Source: Alteromonas naphthalenivorans (GTDB lineage Bacteria > Pseudomonadota > Gammaproteobacteria > Enterobacterales > Alteromonadaceae). Taken from it: 64,000 bases of DNA. How positions within the stretch are numbered: position 1 is the stretch's first letter; each line of letters starts with the position of its first letter. Positions 33,640 to 42,686 of this stretch are shown piece after piece. The translations under genes were made by a program, and so were the position numbers. The DNA lies in contig NC_015554.1 in the NCBI RefSeq assembly GCF_000213655.1, positions 2,728,001 to 2,792,000 on the forward strand, in the 5' to 3' direction. The notes under the pieces are model-generated. The model was given only the letters and a program-made list of their open reading frames with translations. It did no database searches and had not been told where the DNA came from.

Positions 33640-34164
33640 TCAGCCTTGATAATGCGTTACCAAGATACCTTTTTGTGTTCTGGGTGAGTATCGGATGACG
33701 GCAATAGAGGCGGTAGCGAATAAACTGGTTGTGTAAGACTGGCACAGTGCATCAACTAAATAGCTAACTAAGGGCATATGGCTAACCACCAATATTCGCT
33801 TAAGAGGTTGTTTTGTATTCACAGCACTGTGAATGCGTGCCGACAAATAATCGCTAACCAATTCTGCTGAGCCGTCGGGAATAATATCTTCATTGACTTC
33901 GACTTTATCAGCGACAATATCGAGAGACACCATATCAAGGGTTTGACGCGTTCTGCGATAAGGGCTGATTAACGCCAAATCCACGGCGTTGTCGGGACAA
34001 TAATTCGCACACAACCACTGCGTGGCGGCCGACGATTGCTGTCTACCAACTTGAGTGAGCTGCCGACTTTTGTCATCCAAACGCGGCGCTTCTGCCTCTC
34101 CGTGGCGCATGATAAATAAAAAAATGTCGTCGTTGCTACTTTGACCTGACATAACATTACGCAT
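33640..34164 (-). CDS. sixA: Phosphohistidine phosphatase SixA
   Basis: 174 aa. The histidine phosphatase motif RHGEAE follows strand FLFIMRHG near residue 19. The second arginine is in SPYRRTRQT, and the second His in VSHMPLVSYL. SixA removes phosphate from HPr-like or HPt histidines (ArcB, PTS). The first ATG and a second four codons later are both possible starts; neither has a strong ribosome site. Divergent from the M16 protease gene. Confidence 0.85.
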   Translation of the reverse strand: MRNVMSGQSSNDDIFLFIMRHGEAEAPRLDDKSRQLTQVGRQQSSAATQWLCANYCPDNAVDLALISPYRRTRQTLDMVSLDIVADKVEVNEDIIPDGSAELVSDYLSARIHSAVNTKQPLKRILVVSHMPLVSYLVDALCQSYTTSLFATASIAVIRYSPRTQKGILVTHYQG

Positions 34165-34321
34165 ACTATGTTTTATGTGCAGTTACGATAACAGAGTGCT
34201 TTAATTACGCATAGCACAAAACCTAAATAGTGGTTATTAAACTGTATTATTTCATTTCAGGGATTGTGAGCAGTTTGTGGTTTCCTGACAATTTTGTCTT
34301 GAGTTTTTACAATGAGATCAT

Positions 34322-37069
34322 GTGACTAACGTTCAAAAATTTGACAATGCATATCACTTTACCCTGCCTAACGGCCTTAGGGTTATGTTATGCCACGAGC
34401 CACAATCCAGCACCTCCTATGTTTCTATGGCGGTTCGTGCGGGTCATTTTTACGATCCAAGCGATTGTCAGGGGCTAGCCCATTTACTAGAACATATGCT
34501 CTTTATGGGAAGTCGACATTTTCCAAACCCAAATAGTATCAACGGGTTCATCGAGCAACATGGCGGTAATATTAACGCGTGGACAGGTACTGAATATGCG
34601 AATTATCACTATCAGTGTGACGGTTCTGCGATTGCACAAACCCTTCCGGCCTTTGCCGATATGTTGCGCCAGCCCATCTTAAATGAAACCGCGCTTATAA
34701 ACGAAATCAAATCCATTGATGCAGAGTTTCAGTTTAAAATTAAAGACGATTTACGCCGGCTTTATCAAATTCACAAAGAAACGTGTAATCCCGCTCACCC
34801 CTTCTCCAAATTTTCTGTTGGCAATGCTGATATATTTTCAAAACACGAAGTTAACAGCCTTCGGGAGGCATTAAGAGCTCTGCACAAACAGTATTATTGT
34901 GGGCGAAATATGTGTTTGTGTATTTCAAGCCCTGTTCCCATTGCTCAGCTAGAAGCGTTAATAACACAGAGTTTTTCAAGTTTTGAGGCCGGCGCGTTAG
35001 CCAGTGATTCTTGGCCTGCGCTTTATTCCTCTTCTCAGCTTGGCATTCAAATTAATATCAAACCGCTGCAAACAGCGCGGCGAATGATAGTAACCTTTGC
35101 ATTACCAGGCATTCACAATGATATTGATACCAAACCGCTAAATTATATTAGTCATTTACTTGGCGATGAAGGCGAAGGCAGTCTACTTGCCTACTTAAAG
35201 AGCCAAAACTGGGCGGTAAATCTAATTGCTGGTTCGGGTATTGAAGGCGACAAATTCAAAGACTTCAATATTAGCTTTCAGTTAACAGAGCTTGGGTTAG
35301 CAAACCAACACCATGTGGTAATGGCACTATTTAGTTACTTAGAATTGGTTAAGCTTTCTATTAATGATTCATGGCGATTCGAAGAGAAAGCACAACTTAC
35401 CGCACTAGCTCTAGAATATGAAGAGAACGTCAAGCCGCTAACGATGGTTAGCGAATTTGCTCAGCATCAGTTTTTATTCACTCCGGAGCAACTAAGAAAG
35501 CTTCGCACAAGTATCGGTAGCTACGACGGCGCAGTCATGAAAGAGGCCTTGTCGTTCTTTACGCCGTTTAACATTCGATTAAAGGTAATCTCTCCGGATG
35601 TAGAAACCGACAGAAGCTGCGCATATTACAATGCAAGATACCGTGTTCAGCCTATTGCTGAAGAACAATTGAACGCCTTTGCGTCACCAATAACGATTGA
35701 AGCATTATCGCTGCCCCCTCCGAACCCTTATTTAGGGGAAAGCTACGCGTTAGTGTTACCAGAAACAGGATTCGATAACCCTACGAAATTGGTTGATAAA
35801 GACGGCGTGCGCTTTTGGTTCGCACAAGACCAACAGTTTTTTAGCCCCAAGGGCGACATTTATGTCTCGTTTGATATGGTGCACTTTTCTGATTCTTTAA
35901 ACGCGGTTGCTGCTAAGCGAATTTGGTTAAGTGCATTAAATGACTACTTGCAAGCCAAGTATTACCGCGCCGAAATTGCGGGGCTACATTATCGAATTTA
36001 TGGCCACCAAGCTGGCTTTACACTGCATACCCGAGGCTTTACCAATCAGCAGATGTTATTAGCTGAGCAGTTATTAGAAGCAGTCTTATCGTTTAAACCA
36101 TCAGAGTTTAACTTTCAGCATTACAAACAAATGCAGCTTCAGAATTTACAGAACTCACTGCTGAACAAACCGACTAACCGCTTGTTCTCTAGGTTGAGCG
36201 TGTTGATACAGCGCAATACTCAAGCTCCTGTGGAATTACTGGAAGCAGTAGCCAACACTTCCTATGAAGATATGATTAACGTGCGTGACACTGCATTTGA
36301 CGATTATTTCATAGAAAGCTTTGTGCATGGCAATTGGGCCAGCGAGCAAGCACAAAGCTTCGCGAAAAGTATTGATAGTAAATGTGTTAATACCAGCGGT
36401 GCGCCTTTGTCTCGCGCGGTGTCGAAACTTCCCGTTGGTGAAGCTTTTTATCATCAAGTCAGTTGTGAGCACGACGATGCTGCTGTTGTGCTGTATTTAC
36501 AAGCACCCACTGCAGGCCTACACGACACTGCACTTTGTATGGTGTTAGAGCAAATGTTGGCTGCACCATTTTTTAATGCGCTTAGAACAGAACAGCAGTT
36601 GGGCTATATTGTTGGAACCGGTTATGTTCCCCACAATCAACACCCAGGAATGGCATTTTATGTACAAAGCCCAAATAACAGTGCCAAAACGCTTCTAGAT
36701 GCGATGACGGTATTTTTATTTCAACAGTTAGAAGAAATCGAGTTCTATCGTTTTTATTGGTCTACCATCAAACAGAACTTATTGAAGCAACTAGAAGAGC
36801 GCGACCTTAACTTGTCGATGAAGTCACAAAGACTATGGATAAGCTTAGGCACGCAAGATTTAAGCTTTAATAGAAATACCCAACTTGCTGAATGCATTAG
36901 CGCATTAAGTTTCGAAGATATACAAAGCTATGCGCATCAACTTGCCAAACGAGAGCGTTGCGGAGAGTTGATTCTGTTTGCTGAAGGTAAACACGAAAAA
37001 CTAGAAACGCCAAAGCACAGAACCATAAATGGAATTTCTGAGTTTAAATCCCAAATTCCTTATTATTAG
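34322..37069 (+). CDS. M16-family (insulinase/pitrilysin) zinc peptidase
   Basis: 915 aa from a GTG start. Zinc motif HLLEH near residue 55 is the inverted HxxEH of M16 proteins, with the third ligand Glu about 75 residues on (INEIKSIDAEF). A four-domain clam-shell layout follows; the final repeat is inactive but contains LRTEQQLGYIVGTGYVP, a hallmark of insulinase-type enzymes. No signal peptide is seen, so this relative of PtrA is probably cytoplasmic or cell-associated. It degrades short peptides by length. Shares the divergent spacer with sixA. Confidence 0.9.
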   Translation: MTNVQKFDNAYHFTLPNGLRVMLCHEPQSSTSYVSMAVRAGHFYDPSDCQGLAHLLEHMLFMGSRHFPNPNSINGFIEQHGGNINAWTGTEYANYHYQCDGSAIAQTLPAFADMLRQPILNETALINEIKSIDAEFQFKIKDDLRRLYQIHKETCNPAHPFSKFSVGNADIFSKHEVNSLREALRALHKQYYCGRNMCLCISSPVPIAQLEALITQSFSSFEAGALASDSWPALYSSSQLGIQINIKPLQTARRMIVTFALPGIHNDIDTKPLNYISHLLGDEGEGSLLAYLKSQNWAVNLIAGSGIEGDKFKDFNISFQLTELGLANQHHVVMALFSYLELVKLSINDSWRFEEKAQLTALALEYEENVKPLTMVSEFAQHQFLFTPEQLRKLRTSIGSYDGAVMKEALSFFTPFNIRLKVISPDVETDRSCAYYNARYRVQPIAEEQLNAFASPITIEALSLPPPNPYLGESYALVLPETGFDNPTKLVDKDGVRFWFAQDQQFFSPKGDIYVSFDMVHFSDSLNAVAAKRIWLSALNDYLQAKYYRAEIAGLHYRIYGHQAGFTLHTRGFTNQQMLLAEQLLEAVLSFKPSEFNFQHYKQMQLQNLQNSLLNKPTNRLFSRLSVLIQRNTQAPVELLEAVANTSYEDMINVRDTAFDDYFIESFVHGNWASEQAQSFAKSIDSKCVNTSGAPLSRAVSKLPVGEAFYHQVSCEHDDAAVVLYLQAPTAGLHDTALCMVLEQMLAAPFFNALRTEQQLGYIVGTGYVPHNQHPGMAFYVQSPNNSAKTLLDAMTVFLFQQLEEIEFYRFYWSTIKQNLLKQLEERDLNLSMKSQRLWISLGTQDLSFNRNTQLAECISALSFEDIQSYAHQLAKRERCGELILFAEGKHEKLETPKHRTINGISEFKSQIPYY

Positions 37070-37225
37070 CAAATAATGGTTAACAATTGAACCATCACCC
37101 ACCTATAACTAAAAATCGCTTGTAGAGCCCGCGTTATTTCGGCATATTTATTGTTCTGGCTGTTAGGGATGCGGCCAGCCTAACTATAAATTATAATGAT
37201 AAGGCGTAATGCCAAAGGTGTGTAG

Positions 37226-40200
37226 GTGCGCTCAACCCTAGCTTACTCAGTTATAGCTATATGGCTTCAACTGCTCGGAGTAATTTTCTCCGATGCGGCA
37301 GCCATAGAAGTTGCTGATTTACAATTTACTGAGTTAGATAATCGAGATGGGTTATCTAGTACTGTTGTCCTCGACATTGCCGAAGACGACAAGGGATACA
37401 TATGGCTTGCGACACCTAACGGGCTCAACCGTTACTCTGGTTATGAAATTAATCAGTACCACCCTTCAGATAATGACCCCCATGCACTTCCCAGTGGATT
37501 TATTCAAAAATTATTTGTTGATTCTGATGGTATTCTTTGGATTGCTACTCATTCAGGGTTAGCCCGCTACCGACCAGAGAGCGATGACTTTGAAACATTT
37601 TCCAAACAGAATTCTGTCATAAAACTCGATGTAATCACCACAATTAGTGAAGGTAATGACGGCAGTATCCTGTTTTCAGACCATAAGTATGCTTACTCTC
37701 TATCTAAGAATGAAAATAACCAAATAAAAATACTCGCTCAAGTCTACAAGACAGATAGCACTATTAAGTTAATTTTCGATGAACCGTCTCGAATCTGGTT
37801 TGGCTCTAACGAACTAGGTGCAAAAATTTTAGATAAAAATACCAAAGAAGTTTTTGACTTAGGCAAGGTCAATCCGTGGGGAATAAGTATAGCAACAGGT
37901 GCCTTGCATGATGTTACGGTAATTGAAGGCAATTATTGGTTAGCTACTAATGAAGGCGTATACATTATTAGTGCAAATGGCGGCCAACTCAAACACATTA
38001 GTAAAGAATTATTAAACCTTGATGCCGACGTGAATGTCACTTCCATTATAGAGTTCAATGGTAATGTTTGGTTCAGTTCAGACAATGGGCTTTTTATCGT
38101 TAACACCAATATTGAATCACCAAAAAATATATCTTCTGCAGACATTGCCCATTTAAGTTCAGACAAAAAAAATATAACAAAGCTCAGCCAAAACATTATT
38201 TTCGGTATTACTAAAGATAGATCTGGTGCGCTGTGGCTCGGCACTATGCAAAATGCATTCAAATTCCACTCAGAATTTTCCGAAATACGTTTTCATTCTA
38301 GTGCACTTAAAGCTACGGATAGAGATGAAAACTCAACAATATGGGGCCTAGCTCAAGACTCATCAAATGATATATATTTTGCTTCTCAACAAGACGGAAT
38401 TGGAAAGCTTGATCGAGTGACAGGTGATTTCGACTATTTATCTTTTGATGAAGATATTTCCCCTGGTACTAGTTATTGGGACGTTGAAATTGATAAAGAA
38501 GGCTATTTTTGGGTCGCTAGTTCAAATGGTTTAAGTGTTTATAAACGAATAGATAATAAGCTTGAATTATTAAAGCGTTATTTTCCCGGTCAGTTTGTCG
38601 ACTATATCTATAAAGGAAACAACAGAGTTTGGGTTTGGTTGGAAGATAACGGCCTGTATTCATTAGACACTACGATGAATACGGGGAGCTCTTCGCCTGT
38701 TCATCATGAAGTAGATGCTACTTCTACAATCCTCCTCCCCATATTTAGCGACAATAACAATCGTTTGTGGCTTCGGCAAGAAAGCGGCATTCTTCTTTAC
38801 TCCCTGAAAAGTAACAGAATAGTTGAGCGAATTGGAAAAGAAAAAGGCCTCTCATCGCCCGTTTATGGCGTATATGAAACGCCTGACGCGTACTGGTTAA
38901 CCACCCGTTCTGATGGCGTACTGAAGATCGACAAGAAAACTCTGCAGGTCGTACAGCGACAAACTCGCGATGATGGAAAAGGATTCATTTTTTCATCAAT
39001 TGGCACCCACGACAGTATTTGGTACGCAGACAGTGCGGGTGTCCACCAAATCGAACTCTCAACACTTACGGAAATATCGAGTGTTTCAAACGATCAACTC
39101 GAATTTAATTCTCTAGGAGAAAGCGCAGTTTTAGCAACCTCCAATGGAGATATCTATTTTGGCGGCAACAAAGGCTTCAACATAATATCTAAGGCACATC
39201 AAGCATCGACGGTTGAAAGTGAGAACCGAACAAGTATGCCTGAATTATTCGAATTTAGAGTATTTGGTGAGTCAAACCAAGCAAATACGGGGTTGCTTGG
39301 TACAGATAAAGTAGTTGAAGAAGATAGTTTACTTGCAAACATCACATATAAAAACGAAAAAGCTCTCGAATACTTTGAATCTAGGTTCAGCATTTCTTTT
39401 GGCTTGATAAATGCAGTATATCCTAAAGAAGTCTCATACCGATATCGCCTAAAAGGCATGGATAATTTATGGGTTTACAATGAAAACGTTAGAACGGCAC
39501 AATTTAACAACATTTCATTTGGAAATTATATTTTCGAAGTCCAAGCTATCGAACCTGGGAAGCATTGGTCTCAGAGTCGCGAATTAAAAATTTACATTGC
39601 ACGCCCTCCTTGGTTACATTCAGTCGCATTAGTTTTTTATGCACTCATACTGACTATTGTTCTAGCCTTTATCATTCGACAGTATCAGTTACGTAAATCG
39701 AATCAACTTTCTATACGTGAATCAGAGGAACGCCTTAAACTTACCCTATGGAGTTCTGGTGACGAACTATGGGATTGGGATGTGTACCGCGGTCAAGTTT
39801 ATCGAGCCAACACATGGGGTACATTAGACTTCCCACAAGACGATATAAGAACCACTGGCGCCTATGATGCTAATATCCATCCTAACGACATTGGACGTGT
39901 TAGAGATGCATTACGCAGCCATTTAGAAGGTAAAAGTGACTTCTACGAGCTTGCCTATCGCGCTAAAACCTTCAAAAACCAGTGGATATGGTTACTCGAT
40001 CGCGGAAAAGTTGTTGAACGGGATCATAATCAGCAGCCGGTTCGTATGACCGGTACACTGAAGAACATTAACCATCTAAAAGAAGCTGAAGAACAGCTAA
40101 ACCTGTTTAAGCGTTCAATTGAAAATATCTCTGAGGGTGTGTTTATTACCACCACACAGTTCAAGTTTATTTCAGTAAATAACGCTTACTGTAGCTACAC

Positions 40201-41770
40201 AGGTGAAACTAGAGAACAAGCCTTAGCTAGCTATCTGCATTTCCATTTGTATCCCGATGCATTTACCGAAGAGATTAAAAAGACCCTGAAAACCAAAGGA
40301 AATTGGTCAGGTGAAGTAGAATCTGTTCGCGTTAATGGTGAACGCTATGAAATGGAATTGAACATTGATGCGGTGCACGACGACGATGGAAAAATAAGTC
40401 ATTTCGTAGGTGTATTTAGTGATATCACCTCACGTAAGAGCACTGAAAAAGAATTGCTGAAACTGGCTAATATAGACCCATTGACCGAGCTGCCTAACCG
40501 CTCATTCTATCAAGCGAGTCATCAAAACTTGGTCCGTAAAGGCGCCCCTCACACCCTGCTGTGTTTGGATATGGACAACTTTAAGAAAATAAATGACTCG
40601 CTTGGCCACCAAACTGGCGACATTTTAATTAAACAAATTGCTAAACGCTTACAACGAATTACGGGCAAAAATGCCACTTGCTATCGCCTTGGTGGCGATG
40701 AGTTCAGTGTCTTAATGGAAGATAGCGCAGATATTCATACTGTCACCCATTATGCGCAAAACCTACTCGATACCCTTGCTCGCCCTTTCATTATCAATAA
40801 GCAAGAGTTTGTATTGGGCGCAAGCTTAGGGATAGCCTTCTTCCCTGACGACGGTAATACGCCACAAGAAATGCTAAAAAATGCAGATACCGCCATGTAC
40901 TTTGCAAAAAATAATGGTGGTAATAGCTATCAATTCTTCAGCGGTGAAATGAACCAAAATGCGGTTCGTCAGTTGCAAATCGAAAACTTAATTCGCCAGG
41001 GAATTAAAGACGACTTATTTACGGTTTACTACCAACCGAAGGTTGATATTGCCTCTGGTAAACTTGTTAGCATGGAAGCGTTGGTGCGTTTTGAACACCC
41101 GCAGAAAGGCATAGTGAGTCCCGGGCAATTTATTCCCCTTGCTGAGCAAACAGGCCAAATTATCGAAATTGGTGAGCAGGTGTTACGTAAAGCCTGTGTA
41201 GATACAAAACGCTGGGTCTCTCAAGGCCTGTTTACCGGCCGAGTAGCCGTAAATATCTCAGTTAAGCAATTCGAACTTCCAGATTTAGACGACAGAATTA
41301 ACCGAATTTTAAGCGAAGTAGGCCTATCTCCACTGCACTTAGAGTGTGAAATTACCGAAGGGACGCTAATGGAAGACCCTGAAAATGGTCTTCGGATGAT
41401 GAGCCGACTGAGAGAGCGCGGCATACACCTTGCCCTTGATGATTTTGGTACTGGGTACTCATCCTTAGCCTATTTAAAGCGATTCCCGCTCAATACCCTT
41501 AAAATAGACAAAGCGTTTATTGACGATATCGCTAAAAGTAGCGTAGACCGTCATATGGCAGCAGCAATAATTAATATCGCCCATAACCTTGGCCTCAAAG
41601 TAGTGGCTGAAGGGGTTGAAGAAGAAGAGCAGCTTAATATCTTGCGTCGCTATGATTGCGAGATGCTACAGGGCTTTTTATATAGCCGTCCGCTCAATGC
41701 AGAGCGTTTTGAAAAATTACTTTCTGAAAATCAAAAACTTCATAACCTGCTTGGCCATTCAAATATCTGA
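37226..41770 (+). CDS. Large membrane c-di-GMP sensor: two-component propeller, Y_Y_Y, two PAS, GGDEF, EAL
   Basis: 1514 aa from a GTG start with AAAGG seven bases upstream. Signal peptide about 1-24. A periplasmic beta-propeller (about 35-690) repeats DKGYIWLATPNGLNRY-like blades. The Y_Y_Y domain is about 715-790, with YRYRLKGMDNLWVY. One membrane helix is near 797-817. Two PAS domains follow (about 845-1085), then GGDEF (motif RLGGDEFS near 1156) and EAL (EALVRFE near 1284; DDFGTGYSSL intact). Both catalytic motifs are intact, so it may make and degrade c-di-GMP. The propeller/Y_Y_Y combination is typical of hybrid sensors of carbohydrate-derived ligands; the ligand here is unknown. Confidence 0.9.
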   Translation: MRSTLAYSVIAIWLQLLGVIFSDAAAIEVADLQFTELDNRDGLSSTVVLDIAEDDKGYIWLATPNGLNRYSGYEINQYHPSDNDPHALPSGFIQKLFVDSDGILWIATHSGLARYRPESDDFETFSKQNSVIKLDVITTISEGNDGSILFSDHKYAYSLSKNENNQIKILAQVYKTDSTIKLIFDEPSRIWFGSNELGAKILDKNTKEVFDLGKVNPWGISIATGALHDVTVIEGNYWLATNEGVYIISANGGQLKHISKELLNLDADVNVTSIIEFNGNVWFSSDNGLFIVNTNIESPKNISSADIAHLSSDKKNITKLSQNIIFGITKDRSGALWLGTMQNAFKFHSEFSEIRFHSSALKATDRDENSTIWGLAQDSSNDIYFASQQDGIGKLDRVTGDFDYLSFDEDISPGTSYWDVEIDKEGYFWVASSNGLSVYKRIDNKLELLKRYFPGQFVDYIYKGNNRVWVWLEDNGLYSLDTTMNTGSSSPVHHEVDATSTILLPIFSDNNNRLWLRQESGILLYSLKSNRIVERIGKEKGLSSPVYGVYETPDAYWLTTRSDGVLKIDKKTLQVVQRQTRDDGKGFIFSSIGTHDSIWYADSAGVHQIELSTLTEISSVSNDQLEFNSLGESAVLATSNGDIYFGGNKGFNIISKAHQASTVESENRTSMPELFEFRVFGESNQANTGLLGTDKVVEEDSLLANITYKNEKALEYFESRFSISFGLINAVYPKEVSYRYRLKGMDNLWVYNENVRTAQFNNISFGNYIFEVQAIEPGKHWSQSRELKIYIARPPWLHSVALVFYALILTIVLAFIIRQYQLRKSNQLSIRESEERLKLTLWSSGDELWDWDVYRGQVYRANTWGTLDFPQDDIRTTGAYDANIHPNDIGRVRDALRSHLEGKSDFYELAYRAKTFKNQWIWLLDRGKVVERDHNQQPVRMTGTLKNINHLKEAEEQLNLFKRSIENISEGVFITTTQFKFISVNNAYCSYTGETREQALASYLHFHLYPDAFTEEIKKTLKTKGNWSGEVESVRVNGERYEMELNIDAVHDDDGKISHFVGVFSDITSRKSTEKELLKLANIDPLTELPNRSFYQASHQNLVRKGAPHTLLCLDMDNFKKINDSLGHQTGDILIKQIAKRLQRITGKNATCYRLGGDEFSVLMEDSADIHTVTHYAQNLLDTLARPFIINKQEFVLGASLGIAFFPDDGNTPQEMLKNADTAMYFAKNNGGNSYQFFSGEMNQNAVRQLQIENLIRQGIKDDLFTVYYQPKVDIASGKLVSMEALVRFEHPQKGIVSPGQFIPLAEQTGQIIEIGEQVLRKACVDTKRWVSQGLFTGRVAVNISVKQFELPDLDDRINRILSEVGLSPLHLECEITEGTLMEDPENGLRMMSRLRERGIHLALDDFGTGYSSLAYLKRFPLNTLKIDKAFIDDIAKSSVDRHMAAAIINIAHNLGLKVVAEGVEEEEQLNILRRYDCEMLQGFLYSRPLNAERFEKLLSENQKLHNLLGHSNI

Positions 41771-41961
41771 CTATATTTTGGCGCTTACTACTTTTGGCTA
41801 ATCCAAGTGTCAAAAAACACACCAAAACAACAATTAAACCAATAAAATCAACAAGTTAAAAAGTTGGCACAACTCTCGCAATATCCTCTATAACCGGTAA
41901 ACATCCTTTCTATCGGTTTTGTTTGTTCGTTCTTAAAATAAAAAATCAGAGGAATATTAAA

Positions 41962-42126
41962 ATGTTAAAAGAGTATGCTGTTGCATTAGTACTATCTACC
42001 GCCACTCCTGTTGTTGCTGATAACCAAGAAGGCGCTAAACAAGCCCCTGAGCAGCAAAAAGAGTCTGTTACACAACCTCAAAACTATCGCCCTAAAACGG
42101 GTAATGGCTACGGTGTAGGTTTATAA
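41962..42126 (+). CDS. Small secreted protein, 54 aa
   Basis: 54 residues from ATG 41962, with AGAGGAA eight bases upstream. The signal peptide MLKEYAVALVLSTATPVVA is followed by a mature peptide of about 35 residues that is Gln/Glu/Lys-rich and ends PKTGNGYGVGL. A clean rho-independent terminator follows. No family recognised. The combination of ribosome site, signal peptide and terminator supports a real, separately transcribed small gene; the function is unknown. Confidence 0.7.
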   Translation: MLKEYAVALVLSTATPVVADNQEGAKQAPEQQKESVTQPQNYRPKTGNGYGVGL

Positions 42127-42143
42127 TAGCCTTCCAGAATTCC

Positions 42144-42172
42144 AAAAAAGAGAGTATCGACTCTCTTTTTTT
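42144..42172 (+). terminator. Terminator of the small secreted-protein gene
   Basis: AGAGAGT (42149-42155), ATCG, ACTCTCT (42160-42166), flanked by A's and a T-run, 18 bp after the stop. Confidence 0.9.
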
Positions 42173-42287
42173 ATGTCTGTAATTTAGCTGCGCACTAGAT
42201 GTATAGGCTCAATGAGAAACAGAGAGGGTTAACCCCTTTAACCACAACAGGGCTTCTATAGTCGTTCTCTAGCCAATCTGTAGTTGC

Positions 42288-42485
42288 TTAAGCTTCTACC
42301 ATCAAATTATTAAATCCTACCGCCCTGCGCCAATGTATATGTCTGGCAATACCAAACATAGGGAATACAAAAGGCCCTATCACTAAAGCAAGCACTGCCC
42401 AATATTTGGCATCCATTCCCCACTTCACAGCCTCTACATAAAAGAAAACACTGCTTAACAGGCTTATCGATATTAAAACTAACAA
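42288..42485 (-). CDS. Small two-helix membrane protein, 65 aa
   Basis: 65 residues from a TTG at 42485 with GGAGAG just upstream. Two hydrophobic segments (about 3-20 and 28-48), the second with a short positively charged tail RHIHWRRAVG. No family was recognised. The start codon is unusual and spacing to the ribosome site is short, so the gene is supported only moderately. It stands alone between two terminators. Confidence 0.5.
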   Translation of the reverse strand: MLVLISISLLSSVFFYVEAVKWGMDAKYWAVLALVIGPFVFPMFGIARHIHWRRAVGFNNLMVEA

Positions 42486-42628
42486 GACGCTCTCCTACTT
42501 AGCCCACCATTTAAGGGAAATAAAAAACTCTTTTAAATACAGCGCCAAAATTTTGACTGGTATTCTTTGAAACTGCAGGATTGTACTGAAAATTGACTAG
42601 CAAACCAGCAAAATTACTTATTGCGCAC

Positions 42629-42670
42629 AAAAAAGCCGGGAACCTTCATTTTTCAGGCTCCCGGCTTTTT
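42629..42670 (-). terminator. Bidirectional terminator after fadJ
   Basis: AGCCGGGA with a matching TCCCGGCT in a long stem (about 42629-42644 with 42656-42670) and T-runs on both strands. It ends the fadIJ transcript 17 bp past the fadJ stop. Confidence 0.9.
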
Positions 42671-42686
42671 ATCTGTAGCTTACATA

